Below, piece by piece: positions 37,051 to 46,544 of a DNA stretch of 64,000 bases; within the stretch, counting starts at the first letter, position 1, and each line of letters starts with the position of its first letter. Under the pieces are notes generated by a model. It was not told where the DNA came from. It did not search any database and worked only from the letters and a program-made list of their open reading frames with translations. Source of the stretch: an uncultured Enhydrobacter sp. GTDB lineage: Bacteria; Pseudomonadota; Gammaproteobacteria; Pseudomonadales; Moraxellaceae. The position numbers were made by a program, and so were the translations under genes. The stretch is from the NCBI GenBank assembly GCA_946222995.1, contig CAMIOS010000001.1:248001-312000 (forward strand). Reading direction: 5' to 3'.

Positions 37051-37200
37051 GAAAAGTTCCTTACCATTCATTCAAAATCCCCATCCAAAAAAATCCGAAT
37101 GCAGCCACTCGGATTTGATAGGAATTTGAACAATTAAAAGATAAAAATACACTAAAATTTGAAATGGTATTTGCCAAAAATTAACACAACACTATACGGA

Positions 37201-37218
37201 TGTTAACAAAATTTAACA
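37201..37218. promoter_or_regulatory. possible TetR operator between emrA and the regulator gene
   Basis: TGTTAA and TTAACA are perfect six-base inverted arms around a six-base centre. They lie in the 280-base intergenic region between two divergent genes, a usual position for the operator of a local TetR repressor. TTGCATAA also occurs twice nearby (around 37240 and 37275). This is an inference from position. Confidence 0.35.
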
Positions 37219-37330
37219 AGCATTAAGCAAAGATACTTGTGTTGCATAAGCCTATAAAACAAGCGCTAATATTGCATAAAAATATTTTTTTACAAAAATT
37301 TTACCCTGTTTTTTATGATGAGTAAGTGCT

Positions 37331-37894
37331 ATGAATTCAGCAGATTTACGGGTTGTTAAAACCGAGCAACAGATTGAAATCGCTTTTTTGGCATTATTAG
37401 CTGACAAATCCTATCGTGCGATTACTGTACAAGATATTTTAGATAAAGCCTTAATTAACCGCTCAACGTTTTATCGTCATTATAGTAGCAAAGATGCATT
37501 GGCAGAAAAACTGGTGGCAGATTTTTATCAGCCGTATAAGGCGTTTTTACAAACCCGTTTTAGTTTAAATCATGAAGCGTGTTTACCCGATTTTTTGGAA
37601 CGTATTACTGCCTTTTTTGAATCACAGCGGCATAAAATCTTGCCACTTTGGCAAATCAAAACACCGACCATTCATCTTTATGAGGATATGTATGACTTGA
37701 TAAAGTCACAGTATGTCAGCAGTGCCAACACCCACCAACAAGGCGGCAATATCGATTTTCAAGGGCATTTGTACGCCAGTTTAATGTTAAGTACGCTCTC
37801 AGAAATGCTTAAAAAAGGCTATTCTTTTACCACGCTTGATATCAAAAAAGAGATTCATATAATGCTTAGCATCGCTAAAATGAAAGCGCGCTAA
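37331..37894 (+). CDS. TetR-family transcriptional regulator
   Basis: The 187-residue protein has an N-terminal helix-turn-helix with the TetR pattern YRAITVQDILDKALINRSTF followed by YRHYSSKDALAEKL (about residues 25-60). The rest is an all-helical ligand and dimer domain without strong similarity I can name. It is divergent from emrA, so it most likely represses the pump operon and itself and is released by a pump substrate; this is inferred from layout. Confidence 0.88.
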   Translation: MNSADLRVVKTEQQIEIAFLALLADKSYRAITVQDILDKALINRSTFYRHYSSKDALAEKLVADFYQPYKAFLQTRFSLNHEACLPDFLERITAFFESQRHKILPLWQIKTPTIHLYEDMYDLIKSQYVSSANTHQQGGNIDFQGHLYASLMLSTLSEMLKKGYSFTTLDIKKEIHIMLSIAKMKAR

Positions 37895-37945
37895 TGCGCT
37901 GCTGGTGGATCAATATATAAGTTTTGATGGCTAAGTCTTTAAGAG

Positions 37946-39052
37946 CTAACTTTTGATCGATGGTTTTTTAGGTACTAAATCGATAATCCAAACCTCTGAC
38001 TGAGAACCAAGCCGAAATGGTACGCCCCAAAACCCATAACCTGAGCTTACAATCACATCGGTGTTATTGATTCGTTCATGTCCATATGCCAGCCGATTTA
38101 ACGCTTTGACGATAAAATTGGCGGGAAAAATCTGCCCATTGTGGGTATGACCCGATAGTTGTAAATCAATCGGTAACTGCACGTTTTTTTCAATTTCGTT
38201 GGGTTCATGGTCAAGCAAGATAATCGGTTTATCAATCGTTGTTGGCATTAAGTCGGTGGTAGGCTTACGCAAGCGGGCATGATTATCCAGCCGCCCGATT
38301 AGCCAAACTTGGTCATTAACTTTCACTGTTTCATCGCCTAAGACATGAACGCCCGCTTCTAGCAAGGCGTTACGAATTTCGGCTTCGCTACCGTACATAT
38401 CATGATTACCCAGCGAGGCATACACGCCTAACGGCACAGCTTTTACCAAATTTTGCATGGCAGGCTGCATATTAAGGTGGTTATAATACTCGACATTGTC
38501 ATCCAAAATATCCCCTGGCATGAGTAGCATAGCTACATTTTGAGTTTTGACAATGTCAGTTAAACGATTAATTTGTCGGTTGCCGACAAGCCAGCCCAAA
38601 TGCAAATCTGACACCATCGCTAAACGTACAGGCTTTGTCATCGGCTGATTGACAAACACCGTCGCATAGCGAATGGTCGGCACATAGGCGTTATATACGC
38701 CCATCGCCAACAAACCCAAAAAGCTGCTTGGTAGTAGCCAACGCACGCTCATAACTTGCAGATGTGGAGCGACTTTTGCCAAAATTAAATGAATGAGTGC
38801 CACCGCAAGCATCGATAAAATGATCAACCACATAATCGTGAGCCAACTCATGGCGACTTTTAGCCCGATACTGGTAATTCTTGCAATGCCAAAAATCAAT
38901 AACGCATTGCTGATAACAAATAAGCTTATCATCAGATAGCGAGCAGATTTATCGCTGATTAAGCCTGTTGCCCACCATTGAATGCCCCGCCCTGCCCCAT
39001 AGGTAAACAGTTCAAACAGCAAAATAATAATGCTCAAAAATAGCCAACGCAT
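37946..39052 (-). CDS. membrane-bound metallophosphoesterase
   Basis: The 368-residue protein has four or five N-terminal membrane helices (residues 1-125) and then a calcineurin-like phosphoesterase domain with the metal-binding motifs MVSDLHLGWLVG (DxH), MPGDILDD (GDxxD), LGNHDMYG (GNHD) and LSGHTHNGQIFP (GHxH). This is the YkuE/YaeI-like layout, whose members act on phospholipid or other phosphodiesters near the membrane. The true substrate is unknown. It converges with the TetR gene and is divergent from mnmA. Confidence 0.9.
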   Translation of the reverse strand: MRWLFLSIIILLFELFTYGAGRGIQWWATGLISDKSARYLMISLFVISNALLIFGIARITSIGLKVAMSWLTIMWLIILSMLAVALIHLILAKVAPHLQVMSVRWLLPSSFLGLLAMGVYNAYVPTIRYATVFVNQPMTKPVRLAMVSDLHLGWLVGNRQINRLTDIVKTQNVAMLLMPGDILDDNVEYYNHLNMQPAMQNLVKAVPLGVYASLGNHDMYGSEAEIRNALLEAGVHVLGDETVKVNDQVWLIGRLDNHARLRKPTTDLMPTTIDKPIILLDHEPNEIEKNVQLPIDLQLSGHTHNGQIFPANFIVKALNRLAYGHERINNTDVIVSSGYGFWGVPFRLGSQSEVWIIDLVPKKPSIKS

Positions 39053-39276
39053 ATTCGACCTATTTTATAATGTATCAAAAATGGATGTGAAAAAGTGGAT
39101 ATGGGAATATGCACGCTATATGATGGATAAAAAAAGTTTTGCAATCGTTTAGATTTGCTTAAACTGTTTAAAAATGTAACGTGGCTAAAACTTAGCTAAG
39201 TGCTTAATCTTAGGCATTAAAAAAGCCAACTTACGACAATCAAAGATTTTATTTCATCAATTTTTACGCGTAAATT

Positions 39277-39285
39277 TGCTATAAT
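39277..39285 (+). promoter_or_regulatory. extended -10 promoter of mnmA
   Basis: TGCTATAAT is a perfect TATAAT with an extended TGn element, 26 bases before the mnmA ATG. Confidence 0.6.
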
Positions 39286-39311
39286 ATTCCTTTTGCCAAT
39301 TTCAAAACATT

Positions 39312-40466
39312 ATGACAACTGCGCTAAAATTCTCTGATATCCCAAACCCCTCCTCTAAAAAAGTCATCGTCGGGATGTCTGGCGGGGTCGATTCCTCCGT
39401 ATCTGCCGTACTACTCAAAGAAGCTGGCTTTGAGGTTGAAGGCTTATTTATGAAAAACTGGGAAGAAGACGATGGCACCGAATACTGCACCGCCATGACC
39501 GACCTTGCCGACGCCCAAGCCGTCGCGGATAAAATCGGCATCAAGCTCCACACTGCCAATTTTGCCATGGAATATTGGGACAGGGTGTTTGAGCATTTTT
39601 TGGCAGAATACAAAGCAGGACGCACGCCAAACCCCGATATCTTATGCAATAAAGAAGTCAAATTTAAAGCGTTTTTAGATTACGCCTTGACTTTGGGAGC
39701 GGATTTTATCGCCACAGGGCATTATACCCGCCGAGGCTTGACCGACGCGAAAGGCAAAGCCACGCTGTTACGTGGTTTAGACAATAATAAAGACCAAAGC
39801 TATTTTTTACACGCTGTCAGCGGAGATAAAATCGCCAAAACCCTCTTTCCTGTGGGTGAACTGGAAAAACCCGAAGTACGAAAAATTGCCGAACAATACG
39901 ACCTTGCCACTGCTAAAAAGAAAGATTCAACGGGGATTTGCTTTATTGGCGAACGCCGTTTTAAAGACTTTTTACAACAATACTTGCCTGCCCAAAAAGG
40001 CGATATTGTCACCGATGACGGCAAAAAAATCGGCACGCATGACGGCTTGATGTATTACACACTGGGTCAGCGCGGCGGCATTGGCATTGGTGGGGTAAAA
40101 AACAGACCGGAAGAACCGTGGTTTGTGCTGCATAAAGACCTTGAAAATAACCGCCTCATCGTGGGACAAGGGCATGACCATCCGATGCTACAATCGACTG
40201 AATTAGTGGCGTATAAACTTGATTGGGTAGTTAACGCCCCACAAGCCATTTTCACTCAAGACGGCTATCGATGCACCGCTAAAACTCGCTACCGCCAGCC
40301 CGACCAAGCCTGTACAGTGTTCGCAACGGGTAAAGATAGCGTAAACGTGGTATTTGATGCGCCACAGCGAGCGGTCACACCCGGGCAATCCTGCGTGTTT
40401 TATGAGGGCGATGTTTGTCTGGGTGGTGGGGTGATTGAAACGATTAACGCCCAGATTAGACCATAA
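39312..40466 (+). CDS. mnmA: tRNA-specific 2-thiouridylase
   Basis: MnmA puts sulfur on uridine 34 of tRNAs for Lys, Glu and Gln, using ATP. The 384-residue protein has the P-loop SGGVDS at residues 23-28, MKNWEEDDGTEYCTAM after it, the first catalytic Cys in NPDILCNKEVKF near residue 112 and the second in STGICFIGER near residue 210. The C-terminal domain has APQRAVTPGQSCVFY. Length is normal. A truncated response regulator gene follows on the same strand. Confidence 0.97.
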   Translation: MTTALKFSDIPNPSSKKVIVGMSGGVDSSVSAVLLKEAGFEVEGLFMKNWEEDDGTEYCTAMTDLADAQAVADKIGIKLHTANFAMEYWDRVFEHFLAEYKAGRTPNPDILCNKEVKFKAFLDYALTLGADFIATGHYTRRGLTDAKGKATLLRGLDNNKDQSYFLHAVSGDKIAKTLFPVGELEKPEVRKIAEQYDLATAKKKDSTGICFIGERRFKDFLQQYLPAQKGDIVTDDGKKIGTHDGLMYYTLGQRGGIGIGGVKNRPEEPWFVLHKDLENNRLIVGQGHDHPMLQSTELVAYKLDWVVNAPQAIFTQDGYRCTAKTRYRQPDQACTVFATGKDSVNVVFDAPQRAVTPGQSCVFYEGDVCLGGGVIETINAQIRP

Positions 40467-40520
40467 TTGGATTTACGTTATTACCAAGCTGTATTTTACT
40501 GCCAAATAGGCTATGAGCAA

Positions 40521-40904
40521 ATGTCCATGTACCATATTGTTGTTGTCGAAGACGACCCTGCGATAGCCGCCACCTTACGCTATGCCTTAGAACGAGAGGG
40601 TTGGCAAGTGACGTGGCTTGATACGGTGTCGGCAGTGATGGCTCAATTACCCTTGATACCCGCTTTATCCGCCATTGTGCTAGATATCGGTTTACCCGAT
40701 GGCGATGGGTTTAGTCTTTGTCAAAAAATTCGTTTTGGTGAACATCATAACCATGTGCTGATATTGTTTTTGACCGCGCGTAACGATGAAATTGATAAGA
40801 TTATAGGACTAGAAATGGGCGCGGATGACTATATTACCAAGCCCTTTAGCCTACGCGAAATCATCGCTCGGCTCAATTTGTGCTTAAAAACAAGCATCAG
40901 TTAA
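40521..40904 (+). CDS. response regulator receiver domain, no output domain (CreB/OmpR-like)
   Basis: The 127-residue protein is a complete CheY-like receiver: acidic pair in VVEDDPA, phosphoacceptor Asp in IVLDIGLPDGDGF, Thr in FLTARNDE and Lys in DYITKPFSLRE. The wording (GLPDGDGFSLCQ, FLTARNDEIDKIIGLEMGADDY) is closest to CreB of the OmpR family, which also has a winged-helix domain. Here the stop comes five codons after LNLCLK and no winged helix follows before a terminator at 40975. The -1/+1 frame after a run of five A stays open for 34 codons but shows no winged-helix motif. ATG 40521 or 40527 may be the start. No sensor kinase is adjacent. Confidence 0.75.
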   Translation: MSMYHIVVVEDDPAIAATLRYALEREGWQVTWLDTVSAVMAQLPLIPALSAIVLDIGLPDGDGFSLCQKIRFGEHHNHVLILFLTARNDEIDKIIGLEMGADDYITKPFSLREIIARLNLCLKTSIS

Positions 40905-40974
40905 ACGATTTTGACAAAAATTTTGATAATCATGCAAATTGTGTGGGCATAGTCATCCGTTTACCAATACAAAT

Positions 40975-40999
40975 AAAAGTGTCCCAAAGGAACACTTTT
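40975..40999. terminator. bidirectional terminator between receiver gene and the 3-hydroxyacyl-CoA dehydrogenase gene
   Basis: AAAAGTGT and ACACTTTT form a hairpin with a short CC/GG inner part. It lies between two converging genes. Confidence 0.65.
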
Positions 41000-41023
41000 A
41001 TGTAAGTACAAGTAAAATAACAA

Positions 41024-42859
41024 TTAATTAGCGGATGTTAAAAAATCTTTATCTAAATAAGCTGGGTTAGGATAGTGATAGAACCCCTCACCCGTGGCTT
41101 CACCCAGTTTGTTGGTATCGACCAGTTCTGCTTTGAGTTTTTGAGCGGGCTGCTGCAAAGAAGGGTCCTTTTTTGCCATTTCATTAATGATGTTGTAGTT
41201 GGTATTCATGCCATTTCTATCCAAAATCGCCATCGGTCCAAAGGGTGAACCCGTGGCTATCACCCACGTTTTATCAATGGTTGCGGCATCGGCAACGCCG
41301 TTTGCCCAGAGTTTTAACCCCGCTACCAATAACGGAATCAATAAGCTATCAAGCACATAGCCCGATTGTTCTTTTTTTACCGCTATCGGTAACATGGCAA
41401 TGGCTTTGGCAAATTCGATGACGTCAGCATAGACTTGTGGGTCGCAGCTTGCTGCCGCCATCAACTCCACCGTATTATGGATATGGATGTGATTGGCAAA
41501 ATGCAGCATCAAGAATTTTTCTGGGCGATTAGTAAAGGTCGATAACACGCTTGGCAATAGCGTCGATGAGTTACTGGCAAACACGGTTTTGGTAGGAGCG
41601 GCGGCTGAGGCTTTTTGATAAAAATCTTTTTTGATGTCTAAGCTTTCTGGCACCGCTTCAATCAATAAGTCTGCATCTTTTAACGCCTCATTTAAGTCAG
41701 TGGTGTAAGCCAAATTTTTGCTAGCTGCTGCCACTTGGGCATCGGTTTCACCTAGGTCATGCTGATGCTGATTGGCAAGGTCGGTAAAGCGGGTTTTCGC
41801 CTTAGCAATCGCGTCATCGTTAATGTCATAAATAGTCACGTTAAACCCATGAAACGCACATTGCACCGCAATTTGGTTGCCCAATACGCCACTACCTGCC
41901 ACGGTAATATTTTTATAAGGTACTTTGGATAAATCCGCTTTGGGTGGTTTTAAAAAGTCAGGATTTTTAAAGGCGGGATTGGGGTATTGATAAAACCCTT
42001 CGCCCGTTGGCACACCCAGTTTATTTTTCTCGATATACTCTTTTTTGAGCATATCAACGACCGCTTGGTCTTGTTGTCTGCCCTTAGCCACATCAAGCTT
42101 ATAAATATTGTAAGGGGTAGTCAGCCCTATCATATCATAAAAAGCAAATGGTCCCATCGGCGAGCCTGTGCCAAGCATCCAAGTTTTGTCGATGGTTTGA
42201 ATATCAGCAATGCCTTGGATATACAGCTGCATCCCTGCATTTAACCAAGGATTGAGTAGTGAATTTAGTACATAGCCAGAGGTTTCTTTGTTGACGATAA
42301 TAGGCACCATGCCGATTTGTTTGGCAAACGCGGTCACCGCATCAAATACATTAGGGTCAGTATCGGCATGTGACATAATTTCGGCAAGATTGCGTTTCCA
42401 AATCTCATTGGCAAAGTGCATCATTAAAAACTTAGCAGGACGGTCGGTAAATTTGACCAAATCACTGGGCAACATGGTAGATGAGTTACTGACAAATACG
42501 GTTTTCTCGGGGGCAGCGGCTGAGGCTTTTTGATAAAAATCTTTTTTGATGGCGACATCTTCGGGCACCGCTTCAATCAACAAATCAGCGTCTTTTAAGG
42601 CGGCGCTTAAGTCTGAGCTATAACGCAAGTTTTGCTCAGCCTGTTTGGCTTGTTCGCTTGTTTCGCCCAAATCATCCTGATGGCGTTTGGCGATATCGGC
42701 AAATTTGGTTTTGGCTTTATTGAGCACCTCGTCATTGATATCATACACAACGACTTTAAAACCATGAAACGCCGCTTGTACGGCGATTTGATAGCCCAAA
42801 ACACCACTGCCTGCAACTGTTATGTTTTTAAAGTTAGAAAGGTTATTCGATTCTGACAT
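41024..42859 (-). CDS. tandem-duplicated 3-hydroxyacyl-CoA dehydrogenase
   Basis: The 611-residue protein is two full copies of the NAD-dependent 3-hydroxyacyl-CoA dehydrogenase fold joined head to tail (about residues 1-315 and 316-611). Each half starts with NITVAGSGVLG, the dinucleotide-binding loop, and ends with a GEGFYxYPNPA motif. The catalytic His and Glu are present in both (HFANEIWKRNLAE and HFANHIHIHNTVE). The substrate-contact Asn is kept in half one (GYVLNSLL) but is Asp in half two (GYVLDSLL). It should act in fatty-acid or hydroxyacid oxidation. It has no thiolase or hydratase neighbour. Confidence 0.88.
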   Translation of the reverse strand: MSESNNLSNFKNITVAGSGVLGYQIAVQAAFHGFKVVVYDINDEVLNKAKTKFADIAKRHQDDLGETSEQAKQAEQNLRYSSDLSAALKDADLLIEAVPEDVAIKKDFYQKASAAAPEKTVFVSNSSTMLPSDLVKFTDRPAKFLMMHFANEIWKRNLAEIMSHADTDPNVFDAVTAFAKQIGMVPIIVNKETSGYVLNSLLNPWLNAGMQLYIQGIADIQTIDKTWMLGTGSPMGPFAFYDMIGLTTPYNIYKLDVAKGRQQDQAVVDMLKKEYIEKNKLGVPTGEGFYQYPNPAFKNPDFLKPPKADLSKVPYKNITVAGSGVLGNQIAVQCAFHGFNVTIYDINDDAIAKAKTRFTDLANQHQHDLGETDAQVAAASKNLAYTTDLNEALKDADLLIEAVPESLDIKKDFYQKASAAAPTKTVFASNSSTLLPSVLSTFTNRPEKFLMLHFANHIHIHNTVELMAAASCDPQVYADVIEFAKAIAMLPIAVKKEQSGYVLDSLLIPLLVAGLKLWANGVADAATIDKTWVIATGSPFGPMAILDRNGMNTNYNIINEMAKKDPSLQQPAQKLKAELVDTNKLGEATGEGFYHYPNPAYLDKDFLTSAN

Positions 42860-42973
42860 ACTATGCTCCTAGCGTTAATGAGCAAATACGCGACTTTATA
42901 ATTGATGATTAAGGTAAATTATTTTTAATATTATCGTATTTGCTGTCGACTATTTTTAATTAGATTGAAAGGT

Positions 42974-43011
42974 AAAAAAACCGTTAGCATGTTCAAACAC
43001 TAACGGTTTTT
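42974..43011 (-). terminator. terminator of the DUF1269 gene
   Basis: On the minus strand AACCGTTAG and CTAACGGTT form a nine-base stem with a 12-base loop and a following T tract, three bases after the stop codon. Confidence 0.85.
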
Positions 43012-43014
43012 GAT

Positions 43015-43650
43015 TTATTTATGGAGATTGAGTTTTTCACCCAATTGATGAAATTTTTGGTTCATTTCATCACGAAATGCGTCCAATTTTGACGAATGGT
43101 CAGCTTTGCGTTGTTCACGCCATACTTGTTGCAAGTGTTTAACCGACTGGTCATGTGCTTCTTTGGCTGCGATTATTTCACTTTGTACATGAGCCACATC
43201 GAAGCGTTGACTATGGGTGTTATACTGCGCGAAAAAGTCGTTGAGTGGTTGCTCGTTTTGCTCTTGAACCAACGTTAAAATCGCCACTTCACCGTCTTTT
43301 AGATTTTGGGCAACGTATTCAAGTAACGATGATTGACCAAAAGATGCTACCGCACCGACATCACTACCGAGTACCATACCCAGTGAACCGCCGATTAACA
43401 GGCCTGCAGGTCCGCCCAATACGCCAAGCAACGCACCAAACAGACCACCCATAACTGCCCCACCACTAATTTGTTCGCCTTGGTCTAGGCTATCCACTGT
43501 TGTGATCACACTGTTTTCTTTTTTAATGAGTAACGCTTGCGCAATCAAGGTTTCAGCGTTGCTTTTGTAGGCTTTTAGCTCGGTAAAGGCTTTGTAGGCT
43601 TCAGTTGATACATCAAAAATAGTGACTAAAATATTTTGTTGTGCTTTCAT
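43015..43650 (-). CDS. DUF1269-like protein with glycine-zipper membrane segment
   Basis: The 211-residue protein starts with a ferredoxin-like strand (NILVTIFDVSTEAYKAFTEL), then has a Gly-rich hydrophobic hairpin of about 40 residues (GGAVMGGLFGALLGVLGG and LLIGGSLGMVLGSDVG, about residues 82-122), then EVAILTLVQEQ and a charged helical tail. The pattern fits DUF1269, predicted membrane proteins of unknown role. It is 37 bases downstream of the catalase-like gene and ends at a strong terminator, so it is the last gene of that run. Confidence 0.75.
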   Translation of the reverse strand: MKAQQNILVTIFDVSTEAYKAFTELKAYKSNAETLIAQALLIKKENSVITTVDSLDQGEQISGGAVMGGLFGALLGVLGGPAGLLIGGSLGMVLGSDVGAVASFGQSSLLEYVAQNLKDGEVAILTLVQEQNEQPLNDFFAQYNTHSQRFDVAHVQSEIIAAKEAHDQSVKHLQQVWREQRKADHSSKLDAFRDEMNQKFHQLGEKLNLHK

Positions 43651-43687
43651 GTCTGTTATCCTTATTTTTTTAATTAGGTTTTTTTAA

Positions 43688-44842
43688 TTAAAGGTTATAA
43701 AAATCTTTATTAAACGCTTCTTTTAGATTGGTTGGCTCGACACGTTTTTTATTGTTTAAGCTATGGCGAGTAGTGGAAGCTGTTTGATAGGCACGCAGTC
43801 GCGCGTGTTGCAAATTACCAATCGGACGATTGGCTTCAATACAGCGAAATGGCGTGAATGATAAATTTTCCATCACCTCAAAGTTGCCGTCATCTGGCAC
43901 ATCTTGGCAAGGGATGGTAAGTTTTGCTACGGTCACAAACGGTGCGTCTTTTTCATCCCATTCTTTGGTCAAGTCATTGACGGGTTGGTCTTTTAAGTTA
44001 CGGCACAGCTGAATTTGCACATCAAACTCATAATCATGCTCACGGATTTCTTGTAAAATCAAAGGACGAATCGCCTCGCTAGTTGCGTTGACATCGAGAT
44101 CTCGGCGTTTGATTTTGGCTTGTGACGCTTTGGTTGGGGCGACACGGATTTTTGCCATATAATCGCCATGACGCACCGCCCCTTGTGAGTAAAAACTGTA
44201 TAACAAGGTATTTTGCGGTTTGATGGTTTTAAATTTACTAAAAGCCCTAAAAGTCTTGAGGGATTCTTTGGATGGCAGTTTTTTGCCATATTGGGTAACC
44301 CAATCAAAGGCAAATTTGGCCTGACCTTTTGCGCCTTTGGCAAAATAATCATTTAATTGTAAAAATAGCCGTGAAATATAACTATAGTCTTGAATGGTGT
44401 TACAAAAGAAAATAGGAAAATTAATCAGATTGTAGTCAAAGTTTGGGCTATCTGGCTCATCTGGCAGTAATTTTTCGCCTTTGATACCAAAGACTTTAAT
44501 CGCCAACCCTTGAGAAAGTCCCAACTTGTTGTCGGCAGCCACACGAGATGAGCCGTTAGAAAAACGAATAACCGCTTCATGGCGAGCGGGTTTGGCATAG
44601 ATACCTTGGGCGTATTCTTTGGGCAGTTTTGGTAAAATCTCAAAGTTGGCTTTTAACGCACAGTAGCCTTTGGCATGGGCATCTCGGGTGTGATAGTTAA
44701 TTTTGCTAACGGTGTCTGATTTGCCGATATAGTCACGAATATCTGCGGTGATTTGGTCGATGGCTTTTTCATCGTCGCTAGTATGCTGGTCGATGGCTGG
44801 GTCAAACTTGGCATAACGACGACCGAATAATTTATTTAACAT
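43688..44842 (-). CDS. catalase-family haem protein (small, y4iL/SrpA-like)
   Basis: The 384-residue protein has catalase-fold motifs: RDAHAKGYCALKANFEIL, the catalase-type RFSNGSSRVA with Asn near residue 100, a middle NFPIFFCNTIQDY and the C-terminal LRAYQTASTTRH. It is shorter than a monofunctional catalase and lacks the usual N-terminal active-site wording, so peroxidase or allene-oxide-synthase-like activity is possible. It lies between DyP peroxidase and DUF1269 genes, which suggests a joint role in peroxide or haem chemistry; that is inferred. Confidence 0.8.
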   Translation of the reverse strand: MLNKLFGRRYAKFDPAIDQHTSDDEKAIDQITADIRDYIGKSDTVSKINYHTRDAHAKGYCALKANFEILPKLPKEYAQGIYAKPARHEAVIRFSNGSSRVAADNKLGLSQGLAIKVFGIKGEKLLPDEPDSPNFDYNLINFPIFFCNTIQDYSYISRLFLQLNDYFAKGAKGQAKFAFDWVTQYGKKLPSKESLKTFRAFSKFKTIKPQNTLLYSFYSQGAVRHGDYMAKIRVAPTKASQAKIKRRDLDVNATSEAIRPLILQEIREHDYEFDVQIQLCRNLKDQPVNDLTKEWDEKDAPFVTVAKLTIPCQDVPDDGNFEVMENLSFTPFRCIEANRPIGNLQHARLRAYQTASTTRHSLNNKKRVEPTNLKEAFNKDFYNL

Positions 44843-44922
44843 GATGATTGTCCTTTGTTATTTTTGTCAGGTTAGGTGTACTAAGAACGCCTAACCTTTT
44901 TTTATTTAGTTTTTCTCTAATA

Positions 44923-46506
44923 TTAATTTTCGTTAAGCTCACTAATCCATTTGAGTGCCGATAAGCTTGGTACAAAAAGATATTCACCGCCTTGTAGGGT
45001 ATTAAATTGCAAAATATTGGTATGACGCTTACGAATTGGCTCATCGGGTACGGTGAACACATCGCTATCAGCATCACTACCTGCGTGTACGCCTAGCATT
45101 GGATCACGTTCTTCCCCAAGGTTCATAAAGTTACCGTCATTAATCCATTGGCTTTGCAAAAACTCAAGCGTGTCCATGGCATGGGCGTTGATACCGATAA
45201 AAAATAAACCCCGGTCTTGACCGTCGTCTTGGGTCACGTTGGGCGGCACGATATCGCCATACGATACGCTACGGCGGATAATACGGTGAAGACGCACATC
45301 GCTTAGAATAAAGTCTTTAGTATTGCGGGGGTTCATACGGCGAGCATGGGCACCAAATGGGCAGCCTTTACCATAAGGATCGTCCGTGTAGTCAAATTTA
45401 TTGTTTGCTACATTGTCTTTGCCGAGAGCTTCATCATCGTGATCTGGGCTTAGGGTGATAGGGGCACCTGAACGCCAGCGACCGAACATTTTTGCCCCCA
45501 GTTTATCGGCTTTAGCTGGGTCATTGTCGCTTTGTTCTAGGCAATAGCGGTGAAAGTCAGCCACATTACTGCGGTATTTTCGCAGTACCATAAACGAGCC
45601 GTTTTTTCCCAATACTTCAGGCTGTGGCATGGGGGGTACCACGCCCGCTTCACCTTTATAACCTAACACAAATTCACCCGCCGCAATCGGGCGTTCGGTG
45701 TTATTTTCAAGGCTGATACCACTGCCATCAACTTCTGGGTTACTGATGCCATCGCGATAACCAAACACGTTTTTGACGTCACCATCTGCGCCAAAATCAT
45801 GTTCTACCAAGATTTCGATGGCGTTACGGCTGGCATCTAGATAAGGGGCAAACGCCTGTTTAAGTTCGGTAAGTTTGGCTTGCCATTTTTCTTGGCTATC
45901 GGCAATTACCGCACCACAAATATGAATATCGCCTTTATCACCAAATGGCGCAAGCCAGTTACTAGGGTCATTATCGCCTTTGTCACCCAAGATATCGGAG
46001 CGGCCTGCCATACCTGCTTTGAAATTTTCTGGGAAAGAATCAAGCGAGCTTTGCGGTAAGCCTAAAGCTTTTAGCCCCTCATACGTCATCACAATGGTCA
46101 AATTGGCATCCATGTCTTTTTGGAAATTTTTTGAGCCTGTGACGTTTGGCAATACCGCTTTTAGTAATTCACGACCCGCGTTGCTGTCATTGACTTTTAG
46201 CGCGACAAGCGTGCCATAGTAAGGTGCAGGGCGGTCATGCAAAATGATGGCTTGAATATCCTCAAGTTCCATTGTGGCGATATTGGGATAGATAGCGTTC
46301 GTTGCCCGTGTGGTGACGCTGTGCAGCTGCGTGCTGATTTTTTGTTTGGCTTCGTGTACCCGTTCTTTGACACTGCCTTTTTCAGCGGGTGTATCGCTGT
46401 GTTCAAATTTGTCTTTAACGGCCTCTATGCCATGCTCGATACCATCTTGTAGATGGGTTTTTAATTTGCCAAGTAGGCTTTCATTCGCTGGGTTGTCGTT
46501 ATTCAT
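44923..46506 (-). CDS. Dyp-type haem peroxidase
   Basis: DyP peroxidases oxidise dyes and other substrates with hydrogen peroxide. The 527-residue protein has the family GXXDG motif in FGYRDGISNPEVDG near residue 250, CPFGAHARRMNPR with the haem-region His and Arg, and RSVSYGDIV near the C-terminus. An N-terminal extension of about 70 residues is charged and helical (KTHLQDGIEHGIEAVKDKFE), with no export signal, so the protein is probably cytoplasmic. It is separated from the catalase-like gene by 80 bases and from the next upstream gene by an inverted-repeat element. Confidence 0.9.
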   Translation of the reverse strand: MNNDNPANESLLGKLKTHLQDGIEHGIEAVKDKFEHSDTPAEKGSVKERVHEAKQKISTQLHSVTTRATNAIYPNIATMELEDIQAIILHDRPAPYYGTLVALKVNDSNAGRELLKAVLPNVTGSKNFQKDMDANLTIVMTYEGLKALGLPQSSLDSFPENFKAGMAGRSDILGDKGDNDPSNWLAPFGDKGDIHICGAVIADSQEKWQAKLTELKQAFAPYLDASRNAIEILVEHDFGADGDVKNVFGYRDGISNPEVDGSGISLENNTERPIAAGEFVLGYKGEAGVVPPMPQPEVLGKNGSFMVLRKYRSNVADFHRYCLEQSDNDPAKADKLGAKMFGRWRSGAPITLSPDHDDEALGKDNVANNKFDYTDDPYGKGCPFGAHARRMNPRNTKDFILSDVRLHRIIRRSVSYGDIVPPNVTQDDGQDRGLFFIGINAHAMDTLEFLQSQWINDGNFMNLGEERDPMLGVHAGSDADSDVFTVPDEPIRKRHTNILQFNTLQGGEYLFVPSLSALKWISELNEN

Positions 46507-46544
46507 GGTCGTTCCTAGCAGGAAATTTCAAAAATTTGATGCTA

